Shown: positions 17,110 through 28,267 of the stretch, piece by piece
How the letters are laid out: each line of letters opens with the position of its first letter
Numbering within the stretch: position 1 is the first letter of the stretch
From: Rhodococcus sp. SGAir0479
Lineage (GTDB): Bacteria; Actinomycetota; Actinomycetes; Mycobacteriales; Mycobacteriaceae
Length of the DNA: 64,000 bases
NCBI RefSeq assembly: GCF_005484805.1
Contig: NZ_CP039432.1
Span: forward strand, 1,116,001 to 1,180,000
Direction of reading: 5' to 3'
Position numbers and translations under genes: made by a program
The notes under the pieces: model-generated
Databases searched by the model: none
Told to the model about the DNA's origin: nothing
Seen by the model: the letters and a program-made list of their open reading frames with translations, nothing else

Positions 17110-17532
17110 GTGGCCAATCCGACCGTCCGCTCCGCGGACTTCGAAGACTCCGCCCCGCTGCGTGTCCTCGTCTACAGCAGCGACGCCGCGACGCGCGATC
17201 GGGTGATGCGGGCCCTGGGCACCCGGCCGCATCCCGACGTGCCGGTGCTCGAATACGTCGAGGTCGCGACGGAACCGACGGTGATCCGCACGATGGACGC
17301 GGGCGGCGTCGACCTGGCGATTCTCGACGGCGAGGCGACGCCGGCCGGCGGCATGGGGATCGCCAAGCAGCTCGCGGACGAGCTGGACGTGTGCCCGCCG
17401 ATCGTGGTGCTCACCGGGCGTGCCGACGACCGGTGGCTCGCGGACTGGTCGCGGGCCGACGCCGTGGTGCAGCATCCCATCGAGCCGTTCCGCCTCGCGG
17501 AGGCCGTGGTCCCGCTCCTGCGCCGTACGTGA
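17110..17532 (+). CDS. Degenerate response-regulator receiver protein upstream of nuo
   Basis: 140 residues forming a single receiver-like domain with no output domain. The phospho-acceptor equivalent is Asp73 (LAILDGEA) and the switch Thr is Thr102 (VVLTGR). The acidic pocket is reduced to one residue (Asp25), and the conserved Lys before the cis-Pro is replaced by His122 (QHPIEP). This suggests phosphorylation-independent or altered signalling. A similar small receiver gene precedes nuoA in M. tuberculosis (Rv3143, from memory), so association with complex I is conserved, although its function is unknown. It may influence nuo expression or complex assembly. Confidence 0.75.
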   Translation: MANPTVRSADFEDSAPLRVLVYSSDAATRDRVMRALGTRPHPDVPVLEYVEVATEPTVIRTMDAGGVDLAILDGEATPAGGMGIAKQLADELDVCPPIVVLTGRADDRWLADWSRADAVVQHPIEPFRLAEAVVPLLRRT

Positions 17533-17736
17533 CGTTTTCGCGTCCGGGCGCGTGATTGCCACCCGCCCGGGGGAACTCCTGGGTAAAACCCGAGCCAAGC
17601 GCGACTATCCCGGTACGCTGAGGCGTAGATCACATTCGGCGGGTGGGTTCTCCTGATTGCGTGATTGTGCGTCTCTCGTGGCTACCCGCCGCGCGTGGTC
17701 CCCCGGTGGGCTCACGGCGAGAGGAGCTGAGGCGCA
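17533..17736 (+). promoter_or_regulatory. nuo operon promoter/leader region
   Basis: This 204-base gap upstream of nuoA has a -10-like TACGCT at 17614-17619 and a long-range inverted repeat, GGCGGGT (17638-17644) with ACCCGCC (17684-17690), enclosing 39 bases. GAGAGGAGCTGAG forms the nuoA ribosome-binding site. The repeat could fold the 5' leader of the nuo mRNA. No coding sequence was recognised. Confidence 0.45.
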
Positions 17737-18108
17737 GTGAACGCATTCGTGCCGATTCTCGTGCTCGGGGCCATCGCCGTCGCGTTCGCGGTGTTCTCCG
17801 TGTTCGTCGCGTCGGCGGTCGGTCCCAAGCGGCCCGGCCGCGCCAAACTCGAGGCCTACGAGTGCGGCATCGACCCCGTCCCGCAGCCGGCCACCGGCCG
17901 GGCGGGCGGCCAGCGGATACCGGTGAAGTACTACCTGACGGCGATGTTGTTCATCATCTTCGACATCGAGATCGTGTTCCTCTACCCGTGGGCCGTCCAC
18001 TTCGACGCCCTCGGACTGTTCGGTCTGGCCGCGATGGCCGTGTTCGTCTTCAACGTGTCGGTGGCATACGCGTACGAGTGGCGTCGTGGGGGATTGAGCT
18101 GGGACTAG
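17737..18108 (+). CDS. nuoA: NADH-quinone oxidoreductase subunit A
   Basis: 123 residues with three membrane helices (about 4-26, 65-88 and 92-112). The conserved loop between helices 1 and 2 contains YECGIDPVPQ with the family Cys; KYYLTAMLFIIFDIEIVFLYPW is the NuoA/ND3 signature. It is a small membrane-arm subunit at the quinone-site junction of complex I. GTG 17737 follows a strong GAGGAG. It is the first gene of the nuoA-N operon. Confidence 0.96.
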   Translation: MNAFVPILVLGAIAVAFAVFSVFVASAVGPKRPGRAKLEAYECGIDPVPQPATGRAGGQRIPVKYYLTAMLFIIFDIEIVFLYPWAVHFDALGLFGLAAMAVFVFNVSVAYAYEWRRGGLSWD

Positions 18109-18144
18109 GCGGTTTTCGCGCGAGGGAGCGGAGGTGAACCCGGG

Positions 18145-18738
18145 ATGGGTCTCGAAGAGAAGGTGCCGAGCGGTTTCCTGCTGAGCACCGTCGAAGCCGT
18201 CGCCGGCTACGCCCGCAAGGGGTCGTTGTGGCCGGCCACGTTCGGACTCGCGTGCTGCGCGATCGAGATGATGTCCACCACGTCCGGACGGTACGACCTG
18301 GCGCGATTCGGCATGGAGGCGTTCCGGGCGTCACCGCGACAGGCGGACCTGATGATCGTCGCCGGACGGGTGAGCCAGAAGATGGCGCCGGTGCTGCGTC
18401 AGGTGTACGACCAGATGGTCGAACCCAAGTGGGTGCTGGCGATGGGCGTGTGCGCGTCCTCCGGGGGCATGTTCAACAACTACGCGATCGTGCAGGGCGT
18501 CGACCACGTCGTGCCCGTCGACATCTACCTGCCCGGCTGTCCGCCGCGCCCCGAGATGCTGCTGAACGCGATCCTGCAGCTGCACGCCGAGATCGAGCGG
18601 ATGCCGCTCGGCGTCAACCGGGAGGAGGCCGTCCGCGCGGCCGAGCAGGCGGCGCTGGCGGCGCGGCCGGCACCCGCCCGGACCGAGCTGGGGATGCCCG
18701 CAGGCCCCGGAGACACTGCCGGGGCGGTGCTGCGATGA
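18145..18738 (+). CDS. nuoB: NADH-quinone oxidoreductase subunit B
   Basis: 197 residues. It carries the terminal [4Fe-4S] cluster N2 next to the quinone site: Cys37 and Cys38 (GLACCAIEM), Cys103 (GVCASSGG) and Cys132 (LPGCPPRPE). Residues 1-160 align with typical NuoB; the Ala/Arg-rich tail after about 165 is an actinobacterial extension. The stop TGA overlaps the ATG of nuoC (ATGA), so translation is coupled. Confidence 0.97.
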   Translation: MGLEEKVPSGFLLSTVEAVAGYARKGSLWPATFGLACCAIEMMSTTSGRYDLARFGMEAFRASPRQADLMIVAGRVSQKMAPVLRQVYDQMVEPKWVLAMGVCASSGGMFNNYAIVQGVDHVVPVDIYLPGCPPRPEMLLNAILQLHAEIERMPLGVNREEAVRAAEQAALAARPAPARTELGMPAGPGDTAGAVLR

Positions 18739-19493
18739 GCTCCGACCGCGATCGCGCGCCGTCCTCGACCGACCCGGAGGCCACCGCCGGACCGGAGGGA
18801 ACCGTGCCGCCGGAACGCGTGGTCGGCGGGGAGATGATCGGGATGCGGCGGGGCATGTTCGGGGTCGGTGGCACGGGCGACACCTCCGGCTACGGGCGGC
18901 TGGTGCGGCCGGTGACGCTGCCCGGCGGCACGCCGCGCCCGTACGGCGGCTGGTTCGACGAGGCCGTCGACCTGCTGGCCGCCGCGCTCGGCGACGACGA
19001 GTCCGGGGTGCTGTTCGACGACGCGGTGGAGAAAGTGGTGGTCTTCCGCGGCGAACTGACGTTGCACGTGCGGCGCGAGTTCCTGCCGACGGTCGCCCGC
19101 CGGCTCCGGGACGATCCGAGGCTGCGGTTCGAGCTGTGCCTGGGGGTCAGCGGCGTGCACTATCCGCAGGATCCGGGCCGCGAACTGCATGCGGTGTACC
19201 CGTTGATGTCGGTCACCCACGGCCGGCGTCTCCGGCTGGAAGTGGCTGTCCCCGAGGCCGACCCGTGCATCCCCTCCCTGCACCGCGTGTACCCCACGAC
19301 GGACTGGCACGAACGCGAGGCCTACGACTTCTTCGGTCTGGTGTTCACCGGGCATCCCGCGCTCACCCGCATCGAGATGCCGGACGACTGGGTGGGGCAC
19401 CCGCAACGCAAGGACTACCCACTCGGCGGTGTCCCCGTCGAGTACAAGGGGGCGAAGATTCCCCCGCCGGACGAGAGGAGGGCGTACCAGTGA
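18735..19493 (+). CDS. nuoC: NADH-quinone oxidoreductase subunit C
   Basis: 252 residues. The 30 kDa subunit domain has [19 protein letters not shown] and the family signature [18 protein letters not shown]; it ends with [13 protein letters not shown]. The first 60 residues are a variable acidic extension. It forms the peripheral-arm interface with NuoD; unlike E. coli, C and D are separate genes here. Its TGA overlaps the GTG of nuoD. Confidence 0.96.
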   Translation: MSSDRDRAPSSTDPEATAGPEGTVPPERVVGGEMIGMRRGMFGVGGTGDTSGYGRLVRPVTLPGGTPRPYGGWFDEAVDLLAAALGDDESGVLFDDAVEKVVVFRGELTLHVRREFLPTVARRLRDDPRLRFELCLGVSGVHYPQDPGRELHAVYPLMSVTHGRRLRLEVAVPEADPCIPSLHRVYPTTDWHEREAYDFFGLVFTGHPALTRIEMPDDWVGHPQRKDYPLGGVPVEYKGAKIPPPDERRAYQ

Positions 19494-20815
19494 GCGACCC
19501 CTTCACCCGGTACGGCGGCGACCCGGCGGAGTTCACCGTCAACGGGCAGGACTGGGACGACCTCGTCGACGCCGCGACCACGGCCCGGGAGTCCGGCGCG
19601 GAACGCATCGTGGTCAACATGGGTCCGCAACACCCGTCGACGCACGGGGTGCTGCGGCTCATCCTCGAGATCGAGGGTGAGACGGTGACCGAGGCCAGGT
19701 GTGGAATCGGTTACCTGCACACCGGGATCGAGAAGAACCTCGAGTACCGCAACTGGACTCAGGGCGTCACCTTCGTCACCCGCATGGACTATCTGGCGCC
19801 GTTCTTCAACGAGGTGGCGTACTGCCTGGGCGTCGAGCGTCTGCTCGACATCACCGACCGGGTGCCCGAGCGCGCGACCGTGGTGCGGGTGCTGCTGATG
19901 GAACTCAACCGGATCTCGTCGCACCTCGTGGCCCTGGCCACCGGCGGAATGGAACTGGGCGCGATCACGCCGATGCTCTTCGGCTTCCGCGAACGCGAAC
20001 TGGTCCTCGACATCTTCGAGACGATCACGGGCCTGCGGATGAACCACGCGTACGTCCGGCCCGGCGGGCTCGCCCAGGATCTGCCGGACGACGCGGTCGG
20101 CAAGGTGCGCGAACTGCTCGACCTCATGCCGCGGCGTCTGCGGGACCTCGAGACCCTGCTCGACGAGAACCCGATCTGGAAGGCCCGCACGCAGGGCATC
20201 GGTTTCCTCGACCTCACCGGGTGCATGGCCCTCGGGGTCACGGGGCCGATCCTGCGGGCCACCGGACTGCCGCACGACGTGCGTCGCACCGACCCCTACT
20301 GCGGGTACGAGACCTACGAATTCGACGTCGTGACCGACACCGGATCGGACTGCTACGGCCGCTACCGCATCCGGGTCCGGGAGATGGCGCAGTCGCTGCG
20401 GATCGTCGAACAGTGTCTGGACCGGCTGCGGCCCGGCCCGGTGATGGTGGAGGACGGGAAGATCGCGTGGCCGGCCGATCTCGCACTCGGACCGGACGGG
20501 CTCGGCAACTCGCTCGAGCACATCCGCCGGATCATGGGCACCTCGATGGAGGAGCTGATCCACCACTTCAAACTCGTCACCGAGGGCTTTCGGGTCCCTC
20601 CCGGCCAGGTGTACGTCCCGGTGGAGTCGCCTCGCGGGGAACTGGGCGTGCACATGGTGAGTGACGGCGGCACCCGACCCTTCCGGGTGCACTTCCGGGA
20701 CCCGTCGTTCACGAATCTGCAAGCGGTGTCGGCGATGTGCGAGGGCGGGATGGTGGCCGACGTGATCGCCTCGGTCGCCAGCATCGATCCCGTCATGGGG
20801 GGAGTGGACCGATGA
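19490..20815 (+). CDS. nuoD: NADH-quinone oxidoreductase subunit D
   Basis: 441 residues from GTG 19490. The 49 kDa subunit, related to NiFe-hydrogenase large subunits, forms the quinone pocket with NuoB. Signatures are [15 protein letters not shown] near residue 45, the conserved quinone-site His within that motif, and [16 protein letters not shown]; the C-terminus has [25 protein letters not shown]. It is coupled to nuoC by a four-base overlap, and its TGA overlaps the nuoE start. Confidence 0.97.
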   Translation: MSDPFTRYGGDPAEFTVNGQDWDDLVDAATTARESGAERIVVNMGPQHPSTHGVLRLILEIEGETVTEARCGIGYLHTGIEKNLEYRNWTQGVTFVTRMDYLAPFFNEVAYCLGVERLLDITDRVPERATVVRVLLMELNRISSHLVALATGGMELGAITPMLFGFRERELVLDIFETITGLRMNHAYVRPGGLAQDLPDDAVGKVRELLDLMPRRLRDLETLLDENPIWKARTQGIGFLDLTGCMALGVTGPILRATGLPHDVRRTDPYCGYETYEFDVVTDTGSDCYGRYRIRVREMAQSLRIVEQCLDRLRPGPVMVEDGKIAWPADLALGPDGLGNSLEHIRRIMGTSMEELIHHFKLVTEGFRVPPGQVYVPVESPRGELGVHMVSDGGTRPFRVHFRDPSFTNLQAVSAMCEGGMVADVIASVASIDPVMGGVDR

Positions 20816-22884
20816 CCGAACCGGTGTTCCTCGAACTCGGCCCGCGCCCGCACGAGCGGCCGTCGTACCCGCCGGACGTGCAGTCCCGGTTGGCCGCGGA
20901 CGCCGACGAGATCGTGGCGCGCTACCGCACGGGTGGCGGCGATCCGCCCGGCACGGAGCGTTCGGCCCTGCTGCCGTTGCTGCACCTGGTCCAGGCCGAG
21001 GACGGCTACGTCTCCCCGGCCGGAATCGACTTCTGCGCAGCCCGTCTGGGGCTGACCGCGGCCGAGGTGACGGCGGTGGCGACGTTCTACACGATGTACC
21101 GCCGCCGTCCCGCCGGCACACACCACGTGGGGGTGTGCACCAACAGTCTGTGCGCGGTGATGGGCGGTGACGCCGTCCATGCTGCCCTGCGCGAGCACCT
21201 GGGCATCGAGGACGGTGAGACCACCGCCGACGGGACGGTGACACTCGAATCCATCGAATGCAACGCGGCGTGCGACTTCGCGCCCGTGATGACCGTCGAC
21301 TGGGAGTTCTTCGACAACCGGACACCGTCGTCGGCCGTCGAGGTGGTCGACGCCCTGCGCGCCGGCCGGACCGTGACCCCGACCCGCGGGGCGCCGCTGT
21401 CGTCCTTCCGGGACACCGCCCGCATCCTCGCCGGGTTCCCGGACCGGCGACCCGGCGCACTCGAGGCGGGCGGCGGGGGCGGCTCGGCCACGCTCGCCGG
21501 GCTGCGGGCGTCCCGCGAGGACGGATCGACAGTGGCCGGACCGCCGCTGACGCCGGTGCTCAGTCGGTACTGGGACGACGACCGGTCCTGGACGCTGGAC
21601 ACCTACCGCCGTCGCGACGGGTACGCCGCGTTGCGCAAGGCGCTGCACATGAACCCCGACGAGGTCATCCAGACCGTCAAGGACGCGGGACTGCGCGGCC
21701 GCGGGGGCGCCGGGTTCCCGACGGGGATGAAGTGGTCGTACATTCCGCAGGATCCCGCGACGGACGGGACCGCCAAGCCGCACTTCCTCGTCGTCAACGC
21801 CGACGAGTCGGAGCCGGGCACCTGCAAGGACATCCCACTGATGTTCGCGACGCCGCACGCGCTCGTCGAGGGGGCGATCATCGCGGCCTTCGCCATCCGC
21901 GCCTCACGGGCCTTCGTCTACGTGCGCGGGGAGGTGGTTCCGGTGCTGCGGCGCCTGCAGGCCGCGGTCGCCGAGGCCTACGACGCGGGATACCTCGGAC
22001 GCGACATCCTCGGGTCCGGGTTCGACCTGGATCTCGTGGTGCACGCGGGCGCCGGCGCGTACATCTGTGGGGAGGAGACCGCGCTGCTCGACTCGCTCGA
22101 GGGACGGCGCGGCCAACCTCGACTGCGGCCACCGTTCCCCGCCGTCGCGGGCCTGTACGCGTGTCCCACGGTGGTCAACAACGTCGAGTCGATCGCCAGC
22201 GTGCCGCCCGTCATCCTGCACGGCCCCGAGTGGTTCTGCAGCATGGGCAGCGAGGCGTCGCCCGGGTTCACGCTGTACTCGCTGTCGGGGCACGTCGCGC
22301 GGCCCGGCCAGTACGAGGCGCCGCTCGGAATCACACTGCGGCAGTTGCTAGAACATGCGGGGGGTGTCCGCGACGGGCACCGGCTCAAGTTCTGGACACC
22401 GGGCGGGTCGTCGACGCCGATCCTCACCGACGAGCACCTGGACGTGCCACTCGACTACGAGAACGTCGCCGCCGCCGGCTCGATGCTCGGCACCAAGGCG
22501 CTGCAGATCTTCGACGAGACCACGTGCGTCGTGCGGGTGGTGTCGCGGTGGACGCGCTTCTACGCGCACGAATCGTGCGGCAAGTGCACCCCGTGCCGGG
22601 AGGGCACGTACTGGCTGGTGCAGATCCTCGACCGCCTCGAGCGCGGCGACGGCACCGAGGCGGATCTCGGCAAGCTGCTCGACATCTCCGACACCCTGCT
22701 GGGCAAGTCGTTCTGCGCGCTCGGTGACGGCGCGGCCAGCCCGATCGTGTCGTCGCTGAAGTACTTCCGCGACGAGTACGTCGCCCACCTCGATCGTGGT
22801 GGTTGCCCGTTCGACCCGGAGGAGTCCGCGCTGGCGCCCCGCGTGGCCGAGGTGACGGCCCGGCCGGAAGGAGGGACGGCATGA
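20812..22884 (+). CDS. nuoEF: Fused NADH-quinone oxidoreductase subunits E and F
   Basis: A single 690-residue frame from ATG 20812. Residues 1-240 are NuoE with the [2Fe-2S] cluster N1a ligands Cys109, Cys114, Cys150 and Cys154. Residues from about 241 are NuoF: FMN/NADH-binding [16 protein letters not shown], and cluster N3 ligands Cys589, Cys592, Cys595 (CGKCTPC) and Cys635. In mycobacteria these are two genes. Here no stop separates them; the junction is [11 protein letters not shown] then [20 protein letters not shown] 21532 (Val241) with GAGGACGG upstream sits exactly where a separate NuoF would start, so an internal start could still yield free NuoF. Together they form the NADH-oxidising tip of complex I. 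Confidence 0.93.
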   Translation: MTEPVFLELGPRPHERPSYPPDVQSRLAADADEIVARYRTGGGDPPGTERSALLPLLHLVQAEDGYVSPAGIDFCAARLGLTAAEVTAVATFYTMYRRRPAGTHHVGVCTNSLCAVMGGDAVHAALREHLGIEDGETTADGTVTLESIECNAACDFAPVMTVDWEFFDNRTPSSAVEVVDALRAGRTVTPTRGAPLSSFRDTARILAGFPDRRPGALEAGGGGGSATLAGLRASREDGSTVAGPPLTPVLSRYWDDDRSWTLDTYRRRDGYAALRKALHMNPDEVIQTVKDAGLRGRGGAGFPTGMKWSYIPQDPATDGTAKPHFLVVNADESEPGTCKDIPLMFATPHALVEGAIIAAFAIRASRAFVYVRGEVVPVLRRLQAAVAEAYDAGYLGRDILGSGFDLDLVVHAGAGAYICGEETALLDSLEGRRGQPRLRPPFPAVAGLYACPTVVNNVESIASVPPVILHGPEWFCSMGSEASPGFTLYSLSGHVARPGQYEAPLGITLRQLLEHAGGVRDGHRLKFWTPGGSSTPILTDEHLDVPLDYENVAAAGSMLGTKALQIFDETTCVVRVVSRWTRFYAHESCGKCTPCREGTYWLVQILDRLERGDGTEADLGKLLDISDTLLGKSFCALGDGAASPIVSSLKYFRDEYVAHLDRGGCPFDPEESALAPRVAEVTARPEGGTA

Positions 22885-25337
22885 GTGTCAACATCGGCGC
22901 GGACGCGTCGGGCCAGCCGGTTCCCTCGGACCGGGTGACCCTCACGATCGACGGCGTCGAGGTCACGGTTCCCAAGGGCACGCTGGTGATCCGGGCCGCC
23001 GAGGGCATCGGGATCCAGATCCCCAGGTTCTGTGATCACCCGCTCCTCGCCCCGGTCGGCGCGTGCCGCCAGTGCCTCGTCGAGGTGGAGGGCCAACGCA
23101 AGCCGATGGCGTCGTGCACCACCGTCGCCACCGACGGCATGGTGGTCCGCACCCAGGTCACCTCCGAGGTCGCGGACCGGGCCCAGCGGGGCGTGATGGA
23201 GTTACTGCTCATCAATCACCCGCTCGACTGCCCCGTGTGCGACAAGGGCGGCGAGTGTCCGCTGCAGAACCAGGCGATGTCCAGCGGGCGCACCGAGTCC
23301 CGCTTCGACGACGTCAAACGGACCTTCCCGAAGCCGATCCCACTGTCGAGCGAGGTCCTGCTCGATCGCGAGCGGTGTGTGTTGTGCGCGCGGTGCACCC
23401 GGTTCTCCCGCCAGATCGCGGGGGATCCGATGATCGAACTAGTCGAGCGCGGCGCGCTGCAGCAGGTGGGCATCGGGGAGGACGAGCCGTTCGACTCCTA
23501 CTTCTCGGGCAACACCGTCCAGATCTGCCCGGTGGGCGCCCTGACCGGTGCCGCGTACCGGTTCCGGGCACGGCCGTTCGACCTGGTGTCCAGCCCGAGC
23601 GTCTGCGAGCACTGTGCCAGCGGGTGCGCGCAACGGACCGATCATCGCCGCGGCACCGTGCTGCGCCGGCTCGCCGGCGACGACCCGCAGGTCAACGAGG
23701 AATGGAACTGCGACAAGGGTCGCTGGGCCTTCACGTATGCCACCGAACCGGACCGGCTGGACACGCCACTGGTGCGGGGCCCGTCCGGGACGCTGGCACC
23801 GGCGTCGTGGCCCATGGCGCTCGCCGTCGCGGCGCGTGGACTCGTCACTGCCCGCGGCGGCGCGGGCGTCCTGGTCGGTGGGCGCGCCACCGTCGAGGAC
23901 GCGTACGCGTACGCCAAGTTCGCCCGAACCGTCCTCGGCACCAACGACATCGACTTCCGCACGCGGGTGCACTCGGCGGAGGAGACCGACTTTCTCGCAT
24001 CCCGCGTCGCCGGTCGGGTGATCGGTGCCGACCCGACGGCGGTCACGTACGACGACCTCGAACGGTCGCCGGCGATCCTGCTCGTCGCCTTCGAACCGGA
24101 GGAGGAATCGCCGATCGTCTTCCTCCGGCTGCGCAAGGCGGTCCGTACCCGGCGCACCGTGGTGATGTCGATCGCCCCCTTCGCCACCCGCGGTCTCGAG
24201 AAGATCGACGGCCGGTTGCTGCGCGCCGTCCCCGGCGACGAGCCGGCGATCCTCGACGAACTGGAGTCGTCCGACTTCCTTCGCTGCGCGGGGGCGGTGA
24301 TCCTGGTCGGGGAGCGGGCGGCCGGGATCCCCGGGACACTGTCGGCGGTGGCGCGGCTGGCGGACGTCACCGGGGCGCGGATCGGGTGGATTCCGCGGCG
24401 TGCGGGTGACCGGGGCGCCGTCGAGGTCGGTGCGGCGCCGGCACTGCTGCCCGGCGGGCGCCCGATCGACGACCCCACCGCCCGGCGGGAAGTGGGGAGC
24501 GTGTGGGGCACGTTGCCCGAGGGGCGCGGCAGGGACACCTCCGCGATCCTCGCCGCCGCCGCGTCGGGAGAGCTGGGCGCCCTGCTGGTGGGGGCCGTCG
24601 ACCCCGCCGACCTGCCCGACCCGGCGGCCGCGACCGCCGCGCTGGACGCCGCCGGATTCGTGGTGAGCCTCGAGTTGCGGCGCAGCGCAGTCACCGAGCG
24701 CGCCGACGTGGTGTTCCCAGTCGCTTCCGTGGCGGAGAAGGCCGGGGCGTTCGTCGACTGGGAGGGCCGGGTCCGTCCCTTCGCGGCCGCGCTGCGCGAC
24801 ACCGACGCCGTGCCCGACCAGCGCGTCCTGCACGCGCTCGCGACCGAGATGGGGGTATCGCTCGGACTGCCCGACGTGATCGCCGCGCGGATCGAGATCG
24901 CCCGGCTGGGCACGTGGGCCGGCCCGCGCGCGGCGTCCCCGGACGTCGCGGCGCGCTCGGCGGCCGAGCCCGGCCCCGGGGAGGCGGTGCTCGCGACCTG
25001 GCGCCTGCTCCTCGACGACGGGCGTCTGCAGGACGGCGAACCCCACCTCGCCGGCACCGCCCGCAGTCCCGTCGTCCGGCTCTCGGCCGATTTCGCCGCC
25101 GAGATCGGCGCGCGGGAAACGGATCCGGTCACCGTCGAGACCGACCGGGGTTCGGTCACCCTCCCGGTGGCGGTCACCGACTTGCCGTACCGGGTGGTGT
25201 GGCTGCCTCTCCACTCACCCGGCTCGGCGGTGTACGACGCGCTCGCCGCGCGGGCCGGCGACATCGTGCGGGTCCGTCTCGCCGAGCGCGGGGAGGGCGG
25301 TCCCACCGCCACCGACGCCCGAGCGGGGGTGGTGTGA
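22881..25337 (+). CDS. nuoG: NADH-quinone oxidoreductase subunit G
   Basis: 818 residues. The N-terminal [2Fe-2S] domain (N1b) uses Cys51, Cys62, Cys65 and Cys79. It is followed by the His-Cys3 cluster N5 and [4Fe-4S] N4 regions ([37 protein letters not shown]). A molybdopterin-oxidoreductase-like domain fills the remainder, starting with [17 protein letters not shown], whose Cys ligands suggest the extra N7 cluster. It is the largest peripheral-arm subunit. ATG overlaps the nuoF stop by four bases (ATGA). Confidence 0.96.
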   Translation: MSVNIGADASGQPVPSDRVTLTIDGVEVTVPKGTLVIRAAEGIGIQIPRFCDHPLLAPVGACRQCLVEVEGQRKPMASCTTVATDGMVVRTQVTSEVADRAQRGVMELLLINHPLDCPVCDKGGECPLQNQAMSSGRTESRFDDVKRTFPKPIPLSSEVLLDRERCVLCARCTRFSRQIAGDPMIELVERGALQQVGIGEDEPFDSYFSGNTVQICPVGALTGAAYRFRARPFDLVSSPSVCEHCASGCAQRTDHRRGTVLRRLAGDDPQVNEEWNCDKGRWAFTYATEPDRLDTPLVRGPSGTLAPASWPMALAVAARGLVTARGGAGVLVGGRATVEDAYAYAKFARTVLGTNDIDFRTRVHSAEETDFLASRVAGRVIGADPTAVTYDDLERSPAILLVAFEPEEESPIVFLRLRKAVRTRRTVVMSIAPFATRGLEKIDGRLLRAVPGDEPAILDELESSDFLRCAGAVILVGERAAGIPGTLSAVARLADVTGARIGWIPRRAGDRGAVEVGAAPALLPGGRPIDDPTARREVGSVWGTLPEGRGRDTSAILAAAASGELGALLVGAVDPADLPDPAAATAALDAAGFVVSLELRRSAVTERADVVFPVASVAEKAGAFVDWEGRVRPFAAALRDTDAVPDQRVLHALATEMGVSLGLPDVIAARIEIARLGTWAGPRAASPDVAARSAAEPGPGEAVLATWRLLLDDGRLQDGEPHLAGTARSPVVRLSADFAAEIGARETDPVTVETDRGSVTLPVAVTDLPYRVVWLPLHSPGSAVYDALAARAGDIVRVRLAERGEGGPTATDARAGVV

Positions 25338-26623
25338 TGACCGCCGACCTGTCGATGTTCGGCCACGACCCGTGGTGGCTCGTGGTCGCGAAGGCGCTCG
25401 CTGTCTTCGTGTTCCTGGTCCTGACGGTACTGATCGCGATCTACGCCGAACGGAAGGTGCTGGCGTGGATGCAGATGCGCGTCGGCCCCGACCGGGTGGG
25501 ACCGCGCGGCATCCTGCAGTCACTCGCCGACGGCATCAAACTCGCCCTCAAGGAGGGAATCGTCCCGTCGGGCGTCGACAAGCCGGTCTATCTGCTGGCG
25601 CCGATCATCGCGACCGTCCCGGCGTTCATGGCGTTCGCGGTCATCCCCTTCGGGCCGCAGGTGTCGATCCTCGGCCACCGCACACCGCTGCAGCTGACCG
25701 ACCTGCCGGTTGCGGTGCTCTACATCCTCGCGGTGACGTCGGTGGGGGTCTACGGCATCGTGCTGGCCGGCTGGTCGTCCGGCTCGACGTATCCGTTGCT
25801 CGGCGGTCTCCGCTCGACCGCGCAGGTGATCTCGTACGAGGTCGCGATGGGCCTGACGTTCGCGGCCGTGTTCCTCGACGCGGGCACGATGTCGACCTCG
25901 GGCATCGTCGACGCGCAGTTCGGCACGTGGTACGTCTTTCTGCTGCTGCCGTCGTTCGTCATCTACGTGACGTCGATGGTCGGCGAGACCAATCGCGCGC
26001 CGTTCGATCTGCCCGAGGCCGAGGGCGAACTGGTCGGTGGTTTCCACACCGAGTACTCGTCGCTGCGCTTCGCGATGTTCATGCTGGCCGAATACGTGAA
26101 CATGGTGACGGTGTCGGCGCTGGCGGCGACGATGTTCCTCGGTGGCTGGCACGCGCCGTGGCCGCTGAACATGTGGTCCGGCGCGAACTCCGGGTGGTGG
26201 CCGCTCCTGTGGTTCGTCGCGAAGGTGTGGGCGTTCCTGTTCCTGTTCATCTGGCTCCGTGCCACGCTCCCGCGCCTGCGCTACGACCAGTTCATGAACC
26301 TCGGCTGGAAGGTCCTCATCCCCGTCGCACTGGTGTGGGTGATGGTGGTCGCCGTCGTCCGGGCGCTGCGCAACGAGGGCTACGACGTGCGGTGGATCGT
26401 CCTGCTCGCCGGTGGCATCGTCGTCGCACTCGCGGTGCTGACACTGCTGTGGCGCCGTCTCGCGGCGACGCGCCCCCGGCCCGCGACCGCTCCCGTCCCG
26501 GACCAGCCGTTCGACGCGACCGCCGGTGGTTTCCCCGTCCCACCCCTGCCGCCCCCGCCGACCGGACCCCGACCGGTTCTCGTGCCGGCACGGCGGTCCG
26601 GAAAGGAGAGTCCCGATGCCTGA
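25337..26623 (+). CDS. nuoH: NADH-quinone oxidoreductase subunit H
   Basis: 428 residues with about nine membrane helices. [19 protein letters not shown] and [26 protein letters not shown] are the ND1/NuoH signatures; their acidic and arginine residues line the quinone chamber entrance. The last 50 residues are a Pro-rich cytoplasmic extension ([14 protein letters not shown]) absent from E. coli. The start codon shares a base with the nuoG stop, and the gene overlaps nuoI by eight bases. Confidence 0.97.
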   Translation: MTADLSMFGHDPWWLVVAKALAVFVFLVLTVLIAIYAERKVLAWMQMRVGPDRVGPRGILQSLADGIKLALKEGIVPSGVDKPVYLLAPIIATVPAFMAFAVIPFGPQVSILGHRTPLQLTDLPVAVLYILAVTSVGVYGIVLAGWSSGSTYPLLGGLRSTAQVISYEVAMGLTFAAVFLDAGTMSTSGIVDAQFGTWYVFLLLPSFVIYVTSMVGETNRAPFDLPEAEGELVGGFHTEYSSLRFAMFMLAEYVNMVTVSALAATMFLGGWHAPWPLNMWSGANSGWWPLLWFVAKVWAFLFLFIWLRATLPRLRYDQFMNLGWKVLIPVALVWVMVVAVVRALRNEGYDVRWIVLLAGGIVVALAVLTLLWRRLAATRPRPATAPVPDQPFDATAGGFPVPPLPPPPTGPRPVLVPARRSGKESPDA

Positions 26624-27137
26624 CTTCCTCGACTCCGTCGCGGGTTTCGGCGTGACCTTCTCCACGATGTTCAAGAAACCCGTGACCGAGTTCTACCCCG
26701 AGGAGAAGGTGCCCACCGCGCCTCGCTACCACGGTCGGCACCAGCTCAACCGGCATGCCGACGGGCTCGAGAAGTGCATCGGCTGCGAGCTGTGCGCGTG
26801 GGCGTGCCCGGCGGACGCGATCTACGTCGAGGGCGCCGACAACACCGACGAGCAGCGCTTTTCGCCGGGGGAACGATACGGCCGGGTGTACCAGATCAAC
26901 TACCTGCGGTGCATCGGCTGCGGGCTGTGCGTGGAGGCCTGCCCCACCCGCGCGCTGACGATGACGAACGAGTACGAGATGGCCGACGACAACCGCGCCG
27001 ACCTGATCTACGAGAAGGATCGGCTGCTGGCGCCGCTGCAGGACGGGATGGAGCCGCCGCCGCACCCGATGGCCCCCGGCGCCACCGCCGAGGACTACTA
27101 CCGCGGCACGGCCGCCCCGACCGGGGAGGTGACGTAG
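26616..27137 (+). CDS. nuoI: NADH-quinone oxidoreductase subunit I
   Basis: 173 residues. Two ferredoxin-type [4Fe-4S] clusters (N6a, N6b) are encoded by [11 protein letters not shown] (Cys54, 57, 60, 64 with the last feeding the second cluster) and [11 protein letters not shown] (Cys99, 102, 105, 109). [17 protein letters not shown] is the usual lead-in. AAAGGAGAG precedes ATG 26616. It passes electrons from NuoG to NuoB. Its C-terminal tail is shorter than I recall in M. tuberculosis. Confidence 0.97.
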   Translation: MPDFLDSVAGFGVTFSTMFKKPVTEFYPEEKVPTAPRYHGRHQLNRHADGLEKCIGCELCAWACPADAIYVEGADNTDEQRFSPGERYGRVYQINYLRCIGCGLCVEACPTRALTMTNEYEMADDNRADLIYEKDRLLAPLQDGMEPPPHPMAPGATAEDYYRGTAAPTGEVT

Positions 27138-27970
27138 TGGACGCCGCCGTCGCGCACTCGGCCGGGCTGCTGGCCGCGGACCTCGTCACCCGCACGTCCA
27201 CCGGTGAGGCCGTGCAGTTCTGGATCCTGGGGACCGTCGCCGTGCTCGGCGCGCTCGGCGTGGTGTGCGCGCCCAAGGCCGTCTACTCGGCGATCTTCCT
27301 GGCGACCACGATGATCGTGCTCGCGGTGTTGTACATCGCGCAGGGCGCGCTGTTCCTCGGCGTGGTGCAGGTGGTCGTCTACACCGGTGCCGTCATGATG
27401 CTGTTCCTGTTCGTGCTGATGCTCGTCGGGGTCGACTCGTCGGATTCGCTCGTGGAAACGCTGCGCGGACAACGCGTTGCGGCCGTGGTGACGGGGGTCG
27501 GCTTCGGGCTGCTGCTCATCGGCAGTCTGGGCAATGCGACCGTCGGCGTGGTCCGCGACGGCGTGGTCGGGTTCGTCGGTCTCGGTGGGGCCGACGCGGG
27601 CGGCAACGTCGAAGGCATCGCCGAGATCGTCTTCATCCGATACGTGTGGGTCTTCGAACTCACCGGCGCGCTGCTCATCACCGCCACGATCGGCGCGATG
27701 GTGCTCGCTCACCGGGAGCGTTTCGAACGGCGCCGCACGCAACGGGAGATGTCACAGCAACGTTTCCGGGACTGGGCCGCGGCCGACGGTGAGCCCACGG
27801 TCCGGGTGACGCCACTGCCCAGCCCCGGTGTGTACGCCCGCAGCAATGCCGTCGACATGCCGGCCCGGTTGCCCGACGGGTCGTTCGCGCGGGAATCGGT
27901 CGCCCGGGTGCTCGATCCGCGCGCCGTTCCGCCGTCCGGCTCCGCGCCGAACGGGGAGGTGGGCCGATGA
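27137..27970 (+). CDS. nuoJ: NADH-quinone oxidoreductase subunit J
   Basis: 277 residues, five predicted helices in the first 190 residues and a hydrophilic C-terminal extension of about 80 residues (from about HRERFERRR). The conserved helix-3 region [22 protein letters not shown] carries the pi-bulge segment linking quinone chemistry to proton channels. GTG shares a base with the nuoI stop TAG, and the 3' end overlaps nuoK by four bases. It is a membrane-arm subunit. Confidence 0.95.
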   Translation: MDAAVAHSAGLLAADLVTRTSTGEAVQFWILGTVAVLGALGVVCAPKAVYSAIFLATTMIVLAVLYIAQGALFLGVVQVVVYTGAVMMLFLFVLMLVGVDSSDSLVETLRGQRVAAVVTGVGFGLLLIGSLGNATVGVVRDGVVGFVGLGGADAGGNVEGIAEIVFIRYVWVFELTGALLITATIGAMVLAHRERFERRRTQREMSQQRFRDWAAADGEPTVRVTPLPSPGVYARSNAVDMPARLPDGSFARESVARVLDPRAVPPSGSAPNGEVGR

Positions 27971-28266
27971 ATCCGCAGAACTACCTGTTCCTCTCCGCGC
28001 TGCTGTTCACGATCGGTGCGGCGGGAGTGTTGTTGCGACGCAACGCGATCGTCGTGTTCATGTGCATCGAGCTGATGCTCAACGCCGCCAACCTCGCGTT
28101 CGTCACCTTCGCGCGGATGCACGGCAACCTGGACGGCCAGGTGTTCGCGTTCTTCACGATGGTCGTCGCCGCGGCCGAGGTCGTCGTCGGTCTGGCGATC
28201 ATCATGACCATCTTCCGCACCCGTCGTTCGGCCTCCGTCGACGACGCCGACCTGTTGAAGTACTGA
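27967..28266 (+). CDS. nuoK: NADH-quinone oxidoreductase subunit K
   Basis: 99 residues with three helices. Two conserved membrane glutamates are visible, in [14 protein letters not shown] and [14 protein letters not shown], both part of the proton pathway near the quinone end. Length is standard for NuoK. ATG overlaps the nuoJ stop (ATGA), and nuoL starts one base after its stop. Confidence 0.97.
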   Translation: MNPQNYLFLSALLFTIGAAGVLLRRNAIVVFMCIELMLNAANLAFVTFARMHGNLDGQVFAFFTMVVAAAEVVVGLAIIMTIFRTRRSASVDDADLLKY

Positions 28267-28267
28267 C

